A stretch of 64,000 nucleotides of DNA, from NCBI GenBank assembly GCA_902826885.1, contig CADEGL010000001.1, positions 1 to 64,000 on the forward strand, written 5' to 3'. Below are positions 17,388-25,740 of this stretch, piece after piece. The DNA comes from an uncultured Alphaproteobacteria bacterium. GTDB taxonomy: Bacteria; Pseudomonadota; Alphaproteobacteria; CADEGL01. The notes under the pieces are model-generated. The model saw only the letters and a program-made list of their open reading frames with translations. It was not told the origin of the DNA and did not search any database. Each line of letters starts with the position of its first letter. The stretch's first letter is position 1. A program made the translations under genes and the position numbers.

Positions 17388-18455
17388 TCAGTCGCAAGGA
17401 CGCGGGTCCGTTTGAGCGCCAATATTGCTACTTTTGAGGAACTGGACGAGCGCGCCACTGGACTGCGCGTAATTGAGGCGCCCCGATTGCTGCTGATCGA
17501 CCGCGATAAACGTATTTACGCCCACCACCCGGCCACAGCTGTCCACCAAGGGGCCGCCTGAGTTGCCCCCCAGGACCGACGCCGTGTGCACAATCATGGG
17601 AAGTCCGGCCGGGGAGGTCTGGTGCGATTGGACCTCGCCACGCGTAAGGTTGAGATCCGGCGCGGAAAACGCATCGCCCTTGATCAAGCGCCGGAATCCC
17701 GCATCCCTGATTACGGAAAGCCCCGGATATCCGGCCGCATAGACGACGGCCAGCTTGGGTGCCTCAGGTGTGAGAGCCAGTGTCGCCGGTGCGACTGCGC
17801 CGTCCATGCGCAAGATCGCGAAGTCGGGCGCCCCTATCTGCGCGGCACCGGACGTCGCGTTCGTCAATCGGGCCCGCCGCACGACACCGAGCGAGCGGCT
17901 TGTCACAAAAATGATCCCGTCCGTCGCGGTTTCGATCGCGTGACGATTCGTGACGATTGTCTGGGGTCCGATAAAAAAGCCGGTGGCGATACCATTGCTC
18001 GTGAGTATCAGAACGGTGCTTTTCTCCAGCCGGTCGCTCAACTCCTTATTCGAAAGAACAGGCGCCTTGCCCGTCGCAGGAATGTCCTTGACGGCACCGG
18101 GTGCCACGCCCGCCGTGGCGGCTGGGCGAGACACGCGATTTGTCGGCACCCCCGCTTTTTGCTCTGGATGCTGGCCGGGGGGGCAATCGATGGGCTGGCC
18201 CCGTTGCTTATCCAGTTCCTCTTCGAGCTTTCGGTTCTCATCGGCCAGGGCCGCCGCGCGGGCCCGCACATCGGCCGGAAGCTCCTTGGCCGCCTGCGGC
18301 ACCGCGTTCTCGACAATGGGCGGCTTGCGTCCATAAAAATAGTACAGCGCCGTCGCGATCAAGCCGGCCAGCAGGAAAAGGGAAATAACCAGCCACGGGC
18401 CGCGGGCAGGAATCCGGCGCCAGAGCGAAGGATTGTCCGGACTGGCCATCGTCAT
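17388..18455 (-). CDS. Membrane-anchored trypsin-like serine protease
   Basis: This 355-aa protein has an N-terminal cytoplasmic stub, one transmembrane helix (~19-41) and a short coiled coil (~60-85). Its C-terminal chymotrypsin-fold domain (~125-340) keeps the catalytic triad: His in NRHAIE, Asp in GAPDFAILRMD and Ser in GGNSGGPLVD. There is no PDZ domain, unlike DegP. Topology puts the protease in the periplasm. The gene is divergent from the SrfA/VWA gene at 18639, with ~180 bp between them. I read it as an accessory of the Srf-type block that processes or checks an envelope component, which is inference. Confidence 0.8.
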   Translation of the reverse strand: MTMASPDNPSLWRRIPARGPWLVISLFLLAGLIATALYYFYGRKPPIVENAVPQAAKELPADVRARAAALADENRKLEEELDKQRGQPIDCPPGQHPEQKAGVPTNRVSRPAATAGVAPGAVKDIPATGKAPVLSNKELSDRLEKSTVLILTSNGIATGFFIGPQTIVTNRHAIETATDGIIFVTSRSLGVVRRARLTNATSGAAQIGAPDFAILRMDGAVAPATLALTPEAPKLAVVYAAGYPGLSVIRDAGFRRLIKGDAFSAPDLNLTRGEVQSHQTSPAGLPMIVHTASVLGGNSGGPLVDSCGRVVGVNTFIAVDQQQSGRLNYAQSSGALVQFLKSSNIGAQTDPRPCD

Positions 18456-18555
18456 GGGCGGATGATCATAGGCCGCTGCTCACGGCATTGCCTCGGTGTC
18501 GACATAATTCCTGCCGGACATACGGTGCTTGGTCCCTCAGGGCCGCGCTCTTCCG

Positions 18556-18583
18556 CTACCGGCGCGTGACGGCCATGCGGTAG
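18556..18583. promoter_or_regulatory. Inverted repeat between the divergent protease and SrfA/VWA genes
   Basis: CTACCG (18556-18561) and CGGTAG (18578-18583) are inverted around a 16-nt spacer in the 183-bp shared upstream region, followed by a GTATAC palindrome. A regulator site is possible but the arms are short. Confidence 0.25.
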
Positions 18584-18638
18584 TGTATACATAGCAGCGG
18601 GCGTTGGCAGCACCGCGGAGCGGAGCAATACGGCGACG

Positions 18639-20186
18639 ATGGCCGATCATCTGATCCTACGGACCTCTGGCGGCGGCCACCGGCTCCTAGGCGTGCATGG
18701 GCAGAGCGTCGTCGAAGCGCACCGCCAGCTCGCGGCCATCCTGGCCAGCCGCCTGGGCCCCGCGCACGCAGCCTATTTCGCGCGCCCGCAGATCGATCCC
18801 CAAACCGGCGCGATCGACTGGTATGCCGCCGCGGACGGCAAACCGGTTCCGGTGTCGCAGCTCGCACCCGAACAAAAAGCAGCTGTCGAGCGCCGCGCCG
18901 ACAAGCTGCGCGAAGACATCGCCGCGTTCGCAAGCCAGTTGCGGCGCGAGGGCGGCTCGGCCGAGCTGGTCGGCACCATGCTCGATGCGGCGCTTAACGT
19001 GCCACCAGGCGACTATCTCTATGCGGCGGGCGACCAACCCATTTCCGCCGTGTGGGGGCACGAGATTCAGGCGGCCGCTGTTCCACCGCGTCCCGCGGCT
19101 CCCCCGCCCCGCTCGGCGGCGGCGACAACTTTGCCGCCGCATCAAGAAGCCGCCGCTCTGGCATCGCCCGGCTTATGGAAGCAGGCATGGTGGGCATGGC
19201 TTTTGCCCTTTGCCCTTATGGTACTGCTGGCGCTGTTCCTGCTTCGAAGTTGCGAGCCGCTACCGCCGCAAACAGTCGATGTGCCCGGGCCGCCGCCCGC
19301 GGAGCCCGATAACCCGGTGCCGGCAGAGGAAGCGCGCAACAAGGCACTGCAGGACGAACTGGCTCGCCTCAAGAACCAGCAGGTCTGCGTGCCCGACCCG
19401 GAAACCAAGCTGCCGGAGAAGGTCGAGGACCTGCCCGTGGTTCCGCCGCCCCGCCAAGAAGCCAAGCCCGCACCGCCAGCGAAGGAAAAGCCCAAGGAGA
19501 TTCCGAAGGAAGAGGCTAAGTCCGCCCCCGCGCCGGAAACACCCGCAACGCCCGTACCACAGCAAGAGGCTAAGGTAGCACCCGTCGAAAAGCCCGGCTG
19601 CCGCACCCAGTTTCCACCCGGCGAGGAGCCGGAGGTCATTATCGTGGTGGACGCCTCGGGCAGCATGGGCATGGGCGGCTGGTTCGGGGGAAGCTCGCGC
19701 ATGGACCGCGCCAAAACCTCCATCGACCACGTGGTGCGCGGCTTGCCCGATCCCATCACAATCGGCCTGATCGAGTTCACCAACTGCAACAACGTGCGCC
19801 GCGACAAGTTCTATACGAGCCCGCAGCGCCCCGCTCTTCTTTCGGAGGTGAACAAGTTGACGCCGCAGCAAGGCACCCCGCTGGCCGGCAGCATCAAACG
19901 CGCCGGCGACATTGCGTCCCAGGATGCCGAATCGGTCATTGTCCTGGTGACGGACGGCGATGATTCCTGCGGCGGCGATCCATGCGCGGAGGCGCGCGCG
20001 ATCAAGGCGCGCAAGCCCAAGGTCAAGATCAACATCGTGGACTTGAGCGACGGCAGCCAAAGCTCGGTATTGCGCTGCGTGGCGAATGCGACGGGCGGTC
20101 AGGTCCTAAAGCCGAATTCCGCCATGGATATGGACAAGTCGCTGCAACGTGCGACCGGTCAATCCGACATGCGGGAGTGCAAATGA
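18639..20186 (+). CDS. SrfA-type N-terminal domain fused to a VWA domain, membrane-anchored
   Basis: This 515-aa protein shows, in order: a soluble domain (~1-145) of the SrfA type (GQSVVEAHRQLAAILASRLG, YFARPQID, IDWYAAADGKPVPVS, GDQPISAVWG); one transmembrane helix (~184-203); a Pro/Lys/Glu-rich linker with a short coiled coil (~205-325); and a von Willebrand factor A domain with intact MIDAS DASGSMG (338-344), plus later Thr and Asp positions. The VWA domain is expected in the periplasm. The N-terminal domain is clearly paralogous to that of the next gene, whose ATG overlaps this stop (ATGA). VWA domains bind partners through Mg, so this may be a docking version of SrfA. Confidence 0.75.
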   Translation: MADHLILRTSGGGHRLLGVHGQSVVEAHRQLAAILASRLGPAHAAYFARPQIDPQTGAIDWYAAADGKPVPVSQLAPEQKAAVERRADKLREDIAAFASQLRREGGSAELVGTMLDAALNVPPGDYLYAAGDQPISAVWGHEIQAAAVPPRPAAPPPRSAAATTLPPHQEAAALASPGLWKQAWWAWLLPFALMVLLALFLLRSCEPLPPQTVDVPGPPPAEPDNPVPAEEARNKALQDELARLKNQQVCVPDPETKLPEKVEDLPVVPPPRQEAKPAPPAKEKPKEIPKEEAKSAPAPETPATPVPQQEAKVAPVEKPGCRTQFPPGEEPEVIIVVDASGSMGMGGWFGGSSRMDRAKTSIDHVVRGLPDPITIGLIEFTNCNNVRRDKFYTSPQRPALLSEVNKLTPQQGTPLAGSIKRAGDIASQDAESVIVLVTDGDDSCGGDPCAEARAIKARKPKVKINIVDLSDGSQSSVLRCVANATGGQVLKPNSAMDMDKSLQRATGQSDMRECK

Positions 20187-21604
20187 TGAACGATTCGCGC
20201 GTCGGCCCGCTGCTCATTCAGGAAAACCTGGCGTCCTACCGCCCGCTCGGCGCGTTCGGCCGGCCGGTTTACGAATCCTATCTCCAGATTCGCAGCATCC
20301 TCGGGACGCGCCTCGGTTCGCGCTATGCGAACTATTTCGCCCGGCCCAATCTGGACCAGGGTGCGGGCACGGTGCGCTGGACGGCGGATGTCGACGGCCC
20401 CGTACGGCATTGGAGCGACATGCCGCCGGAAGAGCAGACCAAGCGCGCGCTTGAACTGGAAACGATCCGCGCGGGTCTCGAGGCCTATATCCGCGAACTA
20501 CGCGCGGCACCCGAGCCCACGGCCGGGCAAAAGGGCGAGAGCCCGCGCGCCTTCGCCAGCCTGCTCGAACAGGCCGTGACGATTCCCTCCGCCCGTCACC
20601 TGCATTTCGTCGGCGATCAACCGGTCGCCACGTTCTGGGGGTTTCAGGAGTTGAGCGGAGACGGGTTGAACGCCCTGGCCTTGCGGCCGCCGCGCCCCGC
20701 CGTTCCGCCGCCCACCGCGGGCGCGTGGGCTCCCGCCGCCACGGCCGCCGCGACCCAAGGACGGTTTCCGTGGTGGCTCCTGTGGCTGCTATTCGGACTT
20801 CTGGCGGTCCTGTTCCTTCTTTTCATGTGGTGGCGTTGCTGGCTGCCACTCCCCTGCCCTGCGAGCCAGGGCTTCTCGATCGAAGAGCTGCTGCCCGGCC
20901 ACCAGCCAGAGACGCTTCCACCCGGCGAGGAGGGCGGCGTAATCACGCCCGATGGAACTGTTCGAGGCGACGGCACCATTGTTCCGGGCGGAGTCGTTGT
21001 CACCCCGCAAGACGGGTCGGCGCCGGGCACCGACGAAAGCGGGCAAGCAACGAAACCCGATAGCGCCAATCCGTCCGGCGATCAGGGCAAGACGCCCGAA
21101 GACCCAAACAAGCCGAGCAACGATACGCAGCCGCCAAAACCAGAGGATCAGCCTAAGGATCAACAAAAGCCTCCGCAGGACACGCCGAAAGACAATAAGG
21201 ACAAGGACGCCCAAACGAATCCGCCCAAGCCGCTCGACATCCCGCCGGATGCCGCCGCCAAGGGCGATGTCGGCTTCATGGATGGGCAATGGCGCAGCGG
21301 CCAGGGTCTGGTCGACCAAGCCGACGGCAAGCCGCTGGAGCAATATTATCGCTTCGATAAAAACGGTAAGGGCGAGGTGGTGGTAAAACGCGCCGACGGC
21401 ACCGAGTGCAAAGCGCCGGCGCAGGCCAAGTTCAACGGCAAGAACCTGACCGTGGAAGAGCAGGCCGATGTGCGCTGCGCGGACGGTCGGACCTACGGCA
21501 AATCGACCACCACTTGCACGCGGGATGCCAAGGGCAACACGGTCTGCCGAGGAAAAAACCCGGACGGCAGCACCTACGCGGTGCCGGTCCAGAAGATGCC
21601 CTGA
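20183..21604 (+). CDS. SrfA-like protein
   Basis: From ATG 20183, overlapping the previous stop, this is 473 aa. Residues ~10-155 form the SrfA-type domain (FGRPVYESYLQIRSILGTRL, YFARPNLD, VRHWSDMPPEE, GDQPVATFWGF). A Pro-rich stretch, a transmembrane helix (~196-217) and a long Pro/Lys/Asp linker lead to a small C-terminal domain (~363-473, opening GDVGFMDGQWRSG) with paired cysteines, expected in the periplasm. From memory this order matches enterobacterial SrfA, the first protein of the srfABC set. Its stop abuts the stop of the convergent lipoprotein gene with no gap. Family function is not established. Confidence 0.7.
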   Translation: MMNDSRVGPLLIQENLASYRPLGAFGRPVYESYLQIRSILGTRLGSRYANYFARPNLDQGAGTVRWTADVDGPVRHWSDMPPEEQTKRALELETIRAGLEAYIRELRAAPEPTAGQKGESPRAFASLLEQAVTIPSARHLHFVGDQPVATFWGFQELSGDGLNALALRPPRPAVPPPTAGAWAPAATAAATQGRFPWWLLWLLFGLLAVLFLLFMWWRCWLPLPCPASQGFSIEELLPGHQPETLPPGEEGGVITPDGTVRGDGTIVPGGVVVTPQDGSAPGTDESGQATKPDSANPSGDQGKTPEDPNKPSNDTQPPKPEDQPKDQQKPPQDTPKDNKDKDAQTNPPKPLDIPPDAAAKGDVGFMDGQWRSGQGLVDQADGKPLEQYYRFDKNGKGEVVVKRADGTECKAPAQAKFNGKNLTVEEQADVRCADGRTYGKSTTTCTRDAKGNTVCRGKNPDGSTYAVPVQKMP

Positions 21605-22096
21605 CTATTTGGGCGCGATGCTGAGTTGGATTGCGCGTTCGAGGTCGGCCTTGCGCTGCTCCAACTCGCGCACCTGCTGCTCCTTCTTTTTGACCTCGGC
21701 AGGGTCCTCTTCGCCGCTAACGCTGCCGGCCTGAACGTTCAAGTTCATCGAGCTGATATCGCGGTTGAGCGCGGCGACCCGATTGTTCAGATCATCAGCC
21801 TGCGCCTTGCTCAACTTGTTGTTCTTTTGCGCCTCGGCCAATTGAGCCTTGGACTTGGCCAATTCGTCTTTAGCCGCCTTCAGGCGCTGCTCCATGCGCT
21901 CGGAGTCGCGCTGGATCTGAAGCTGCTGATCCTGCAACGACTGGTTCTTGGTCTGCTCGGCCTGAAGATTGGCCTTCGCCGCGGCTTCTTGGGCTTGAAG
22001 ATTCCGTAAATCGGACTTGGCGTCGAGATAGGTGCACCCGCCGCCTGCCGCGCCGGCCATGACCAGAACGGCCGCCAATCTCGTCATCCGAATCAT
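21605..22096 (-). CDS. Coiled-coil lipoprotein of the Srf-type operon
   Basis: This 163-aa protein has a lipoprotein signal (hydrophobic core, then GGGC with Cys21). A nearly continuous Gln/Ala/Lys/Glu-rich coiled coil (~26-160) follows, broken near 125-135 by a GSVSGEEDP loop. It is last in the nine-gene minus-strand operon and its ATG overlaps the previous stop (TGATG). A coiled-coil lipoprotein encoded with an FtsX-type ABC transporter could be a substrate of that transporter or a periplasmic spacer, but this is inferred. No named family is recognised. Confidence 0.7.
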   Translation of the reverse strand: MIRMTRLAAVLVMAGAAGGGCTYLDAKSDLRNLQAQEAAAKANLQAEQTKNQSLQDQQLQIQRDSERMEQRLKAAKDELAKSKAQLAEAQKNNKLSKAQADDLNNRVAALNRDISSMNLNVQAGSVSGEEDPAEVKKKEQQVRELEQRKADLERAIQLSIAPK

Positions 22097-22992
22097 CAGC
22101 TAACCTTGGTAACCGCGAGCGCGTTGTTCATGGCGCCGACGTTCTGCTCGAGCTGCTCGATCTGCTTGTTCAACGATTCGATCTGGCGGTCGAGATCGGC
22201 GGTACGGGCGCCGCGCTGACGCATTTTTTTGGCCGCATCGGCATAGTTATCGCGCCGCTTCTGCAGATCATTCAACGCTGTCTGCATCGCGTCCCGGTTC
22301 TTTTCGTACCGCTGACGTTCGGCATCGGCCTGGGCGACGGTTTTCTGATTCTGCTCGACCTGCGACTTGATATCCTCGAGCTGCGTCCGTGAATCCGCCA
22401 ACACGTCGTTCGAGGACTTCACCAGCCGTTCCAGCCGCTCGTTGTCCTTGCGGACGTCCTCGGCCATGGAATTCGTCATGCGGATATTGTTGTTCGCGTT
22501 CTCACGCTGCTTAGCGGTCAGATAGCCGTCGACGCCGCCCATGATGCCGCCGATAGCCGCGCCCATGATGGCGCCGCGCGCCGCGCCGGCCCCCGCGTTG
22601 CCGGGATTGCCGAGCGCGCCCAAAGCCGCCATCGCCATGGCGCCGAGGATCGCGCCGAAGATGGCGCCGCCGGCCACGGTCTCGGCAAACTCGCCCGAGT
22701 CGCTGCGAAGCTGCTTTTCGGCCGGTGTCAGCTCCTTCTCGTTCTCGGCGCTGCCGCTACCGCCGCCATCCAAAATGCCGCCCGGCGTCTTGTCGGACTG
22801 CTCCTGGATTTCCGCCCACGCGGGCGCGGGCACGCCGGCGGCGATCAACGCCACGGCGGTGACCATGGCGATCGCGGCCTTGGAGAGACGACCCGTGATT
22901 TGGGCAATGAAGCCGAACATCTTCGAGACCCCGACTCCGATGAATGGCAAGCCTAACGTTGGCGCAAAAATATGTCGATTCCAGGGCATCAT
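22096..22992 (-). CDS. Secreted glycine-zipper and coiled-coil protein
   Basis: This is 298 aa from the ATG that overlaps the preceding stop (ATGA), or 274 aa from 22920, which gives a cleaner signal peptide ending in APAWA. The mature part has a Gly/Ala-rich zipper region (~104-158: GAIFGAILGAMAMAALG and GAIMGAAIGGIMGG) able to insert in or pack against a membrane. A long coiled coil (~165-290) follows. The architecture resembles the TolC-partner or spacer class only in a general way. Its pairing with a second coiled-coil protein downstream suggests the two associate. Confidence 0.65.
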   Translation of the reverse strand: MMPWNRHIFAPTLGLPFIGVGVSKMFGFIAQITGRLSKAAIAMVTAVALIAAGVPAPAWAEIQEQSDKTPGGILDGGGSGSAENEKELTPAEKQLRSDSGEFAETVAGGAIFGAILGAMAMAALGALGNPGNAGAGAARGAIMGAAIGGIMGGVDGYLTAKQRENANNNIRMTNSMAEDVRKDNERLERLVKSSNDVLADSRTQLEDIKSQVEQNQKTVAQADAERQRYEKNRDAMQTALNDLQKRRDNYADAAKKMRQRGARTADLDRQIESLNKQIEQLEQNVGAMNNALAVTKVS

Positions 22993-24524
22993 CGGAAACC
23001 CTCCATGACCGCCTTTGGTTCCAGCCGCTTTCCCGCCCGAACCTGCGCGACTTGGCTGGCAAAGACATCGACGGCGGAAGCCTGGGTGGTCTGCTGGCGC
23101 GCCTCCAGTTCCCGCTTCAGGATCTCGGCTTGGGCGGTCGTAACCTGCTCCGGATACTCGCTCGCCATCCGTACCGCGTTGTCGATATAGACCTGGACGT
23201 TCGCCGCGAATGCCTGCTCGTCCTTCGCCAGCTGCTGCTGGATCTGTTCCTTCAGCTGCGCGCTCAGTGATTTCAACTTCAATTGCTCGCGCCGCACTTC
23301 GATCTTCGCCTTGTAATCGCTTTGCAGCATGACGCGGAGAAAAGACGCGGCGCGTAATTCGGAGCGCGCCGCGCGGTCACGCTGTTCGTTGCGCGTCTGA
23401 ATGTTGGCCTTGATGACGGTGGCCAGGTTTTGGATGCGTGCTTTGACTTTCTGATCCTCGGTCGCGTTGGCCAGCGCATCCACCTCTTTCAACGGATCGT
23501 CCTGCTGTGGCGCCAGCGCGGTTCCCATCGTCTGGGGCAGATCGGCCCATAGCTCGCGAACCTGGGCCAAACGCTGGGTGCTGGTGAGGCTAGGCGGCAC
23601 GAGAGCCAGGCGGAAGCCGGTGGTGGGCGAGCGGCGCTCACCCTTTGCATCCGTCGGCGGATACTCGATACGCGCGGCGGAACGGATATCGCCAAGGGAG
23701 GTCCGGTAGTCGCCTCCCTTCACCAGGTTGCCGCCCGCCTGCCCGTGCATGCGCGACAATTTGTTGAGGCGGAACGGGTCGAGGACGAATTCACCGGCGT
23801 TGCCCAGCATATCGTGCAGGCCGAGCGGGTTCGGCTTCAACAAGCCTATGCCGTTCAGTTGGTTATTAGCCGATTCCGTGCCTTGGTACCAAACATACTC
23901 GGCGGCGGAGCCCGGCATGGGCGGGACTGGCAGCTGGAAATCGGCCTCCGACAGAGCCAGGCCGCCGCGCGCGGCATATTCCCATTCGGCCTCTGTCGGC
24001 AGGCGTACGAAACCGAGCGCGCCGTCTTCCTTCGGAAGCTTGTCGGCGGCGTTCTTGGCCAGCCATGCGTTCCATTGCGCGGCGAAGGACACGGCCTCGG
24101 CCCATGTCACATCCACCTTGGGCAGGCGCCCTTCCGGCGTGACGGCGGGGCACGGCGACGACAGCGCGGAGAACTGAAGCTGCGTCACCTCGTATTTGCC
24201 GAGGTAATAGAATTTCTGATTCTTCTTCTTCGCATCGCTGAAACCGCCCGCGATGTAATCGCCGCGGCTGTTCTCGATCGCCGCGTATTTGGGATCGGCG
24301 CCACCCAGAATGATCTTCCGGTCATCGAGCGGGTTCTCCGCCGGTACATCGATTCGGCGAAACGTCATCGAACCGCCGCAGGGCATGGGCAGAGTGAAAT
24401 CCCCCGCCGCCGGCTTTGGATTGACCATGGTCTCGGGCCACGGCTTCGGCGCCTGGGCCAAGGCGGGAACCGCGGCCACGGAAAGGACCAGCAACGACGC
24501 GGCGACCAGAAGCGTTCTAGACAT
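22989..24524 (-). CDS. Periplasmic SUMF1/FGE-fold protein without the catalytic cysteines
   Basis: From ATG 24524 this is 511 aa, starting with a signal peptide (cleavage near ALAQA). Residues ~50-315 are a formylglycine-generating-enzyme (SUMF1) fold: KYEVTQ, VTWAEAVSFAAQWNAWL, RLPTEAEWEYAARGG, NPLGLHDMLGNAGEFV, a GGDYRT turn and TTGFRLAL. In true FGE two cysteines lie between the GG-turn and the final GFR; none is present here. It is therefore probably a binding module, as in many SUMF1-like proteins. Residues ~330-500 are a Lys/Gln-rich coiled-coil region. It overlaps the permease gene upstream by eight bases. Confidence 0.8.
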   Translation of the reverse strand: MSRTLLVAASLLVLSVAAVPALAQAPKPWPETMVNPKPAAGDFTLPMPCGGSMTFRRIDVPAENPLDDRKIILGGADPKYAAIENSRGDYIAGGFSDAKKKNQKFYYLGKYEVTQLQFSALSSPCPAVTPEGRLPKVDVTWAEAVSFAAQWNAWLAKNAADKLPKEDGALGFVRLPTEAEWEYAARGGLALSEADFQLPVPPMPGSAAEYVWYQGTESANNQLNGIGLLKPNPLGLHDMLGNAGEFVLDPFRLNKLSRMHGQAGGNLVKGGDYRTSLGDIRSAARIEYPPTDAKGERRSPTTGFRLALVPPSLTSTQRLAQVRELWADLPQTMGTALAPQQDDPLKEVDALANATEDQKVKARIQNLATVIKANIQTRNEQRDRAARSELRAASFLRVMLQSDYKAKIEVRREQLKLKSLSAQLKEQIQQQLAKDEQAFAANVQVYIDNAVRMASEYPEQVTTAQAEILKRELEARQQTTQASAVDVFASQVAQVRAGKRLEPKAVMEGFR

Positions 24525-25740
24525 CGCGCAATTCCAGGCTGGGTTCGATCCTGGCCGCCAAGAGACCACCGAACAGCGCCGGGATCATCGCGATCAGGAC
24601 CGTGGCCGCGCCGGCACCGCAAAGCTGGGCCACGCTCAAGCGGCAGGCCGCTTCGCCGCCTTGAAGGCTGCCCGCGAATGTCGCGTTGACCACCATGGCC
24701 ACGCCGGCGAATGCCGCGACGGCCACCACCGCACCCGCCAGCGCCAGCACGCCCGCCTGCAACAGAGGGATGCCGGTCAGCCAGGATCGGCCGTAACCGA
24801 CGAGCTTCAGGATGGCCAAATGCTTTCGCTTACGCTCGACGCCGGCCACGGCGTTGATCGCGACAGCGACCACAAAACCAACCAGCGCCAGCCCCGTGAT
24901 GACCAGAAGCACGGTCGTCAAATTTCGCTCCAGGGCGAGGGCAGAGGCGATTTCCCCCTCATGGGTCGAAACGACCACGCCTTCGGCGCGCAGATCGGCG
25001 GCCAAGCCCGGCACGTCCCGGATCGAACGCGCATAGAGACGGAACAACGGATAGGCCTCCATCGCGGGCGCGGGCCCATCGCCCTCCCAACCCAAAGCGG
25101 GTACGGCATAGCCGTCGCGATAGGCCTGTACCGCCTCCAGAAGCGGCAGGCTGACGAACGCGGCGACGCCATCATAGAGCTCGGGCGGCACGACCTCTCC
25201 CACCTTCAACTGGATACGGACGGGCTCGATCTTTCCTGCGCGCTGGCGCTCGATGGCGGCATTGACCATGGCGCCGGCTTTAATCCCCAGCCTTTCGGCG
25301 GCGGCTGTCGAAAGGGAAATCTCGGCCAGACCGTCGGCCAGCGGCTTTCCGGCCGGAGACAGAGGGTCACCGGGCGCCGTGGGCAGCCACGACACCCGCA
25401 CGACCGGTGCCGCCGGATCGTCCGCCCGCGCCAGATCGACCTGGCCCGCGATGGCGCGGGTGCTGGGCAGTACGAAAGCCACATCGGGGCGTTCGCCAAT
25501 ACGCTTGAACCACACGGCATCAAAGCGGTTGGCGCCGGTGACCTCGGGCACGACCAAGCGCATGGCGGGGTCGCGGTTCAGCCGCTCGATCAGCGTGCCG
25601 ATCACCCCCTCGCGCAAGCCGAATAACACCAGCAGAGGCGCCAGCACGGCCGCGATGGCGACGATCTGACACAACGACAGAAGCTTTTCATGCCCCAGAT
25701 CGGCGAAGACCAGGCGGAAGATCTGCGAAAGGCGCCCCAT
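24517..25740 (-). CDS. FtsX/LolE-type ABC transporter permease
   Basis: From ATG 25740, which overlaps the ATPase stop (TGATG), this is 407 aa. There is one N-terminal transmembrane helix (~20-42) and a large periplasmic domain (~45-275). Three C-terminal helices follow, with the cytoplasmic coupling segment VERKRKHLAILKLVGYGRSW between the first two. This is the MacB/LolC/LolE/FtsX layout, in which the transporter drives periplasmic work rather than moving solute through a channel. With the ATPase it should form a homodimeric MacB-like machine. The frame stays open far upstream, but that part is antisense-like and out of register with the ATPase. Confidence 0.85.
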   Translation of the reverse strand: MGRLSQIFRLVFADLGHEKLLSLCQIVAIAAVLAPLLVLFGLREGVIGTLIERLNRDPAMRLVVPEVTGANRFDAVWFKRIGERPDVAFVLPSTRAIAGQVDLARADDPAAPVVRVSWLPTAPGDPLSPAGKPLADGLAEISLSTAAAERLGIKAGAMVNAAIERQRAGKIEPVRIQLKVGEVVPPELYDGVAAFVSLPLLEAVQAYRDGYAVPALGWEGDGPAPAMEAYPLFRLYARSIRDVPGLAADLRAEGVVVSTHEGEIASALALERNLTTVLLVITGLALVGFVVAVAINAVAGVERKRKHLAILKLVGYGRSWLTGIPLLQAGVLALAGAVVAVAAFAGVAMVVNATFAGSLQGGEAACRLSVAQLCGAGAATVLIAMIPALFGGLLAARIEPSLELRDV

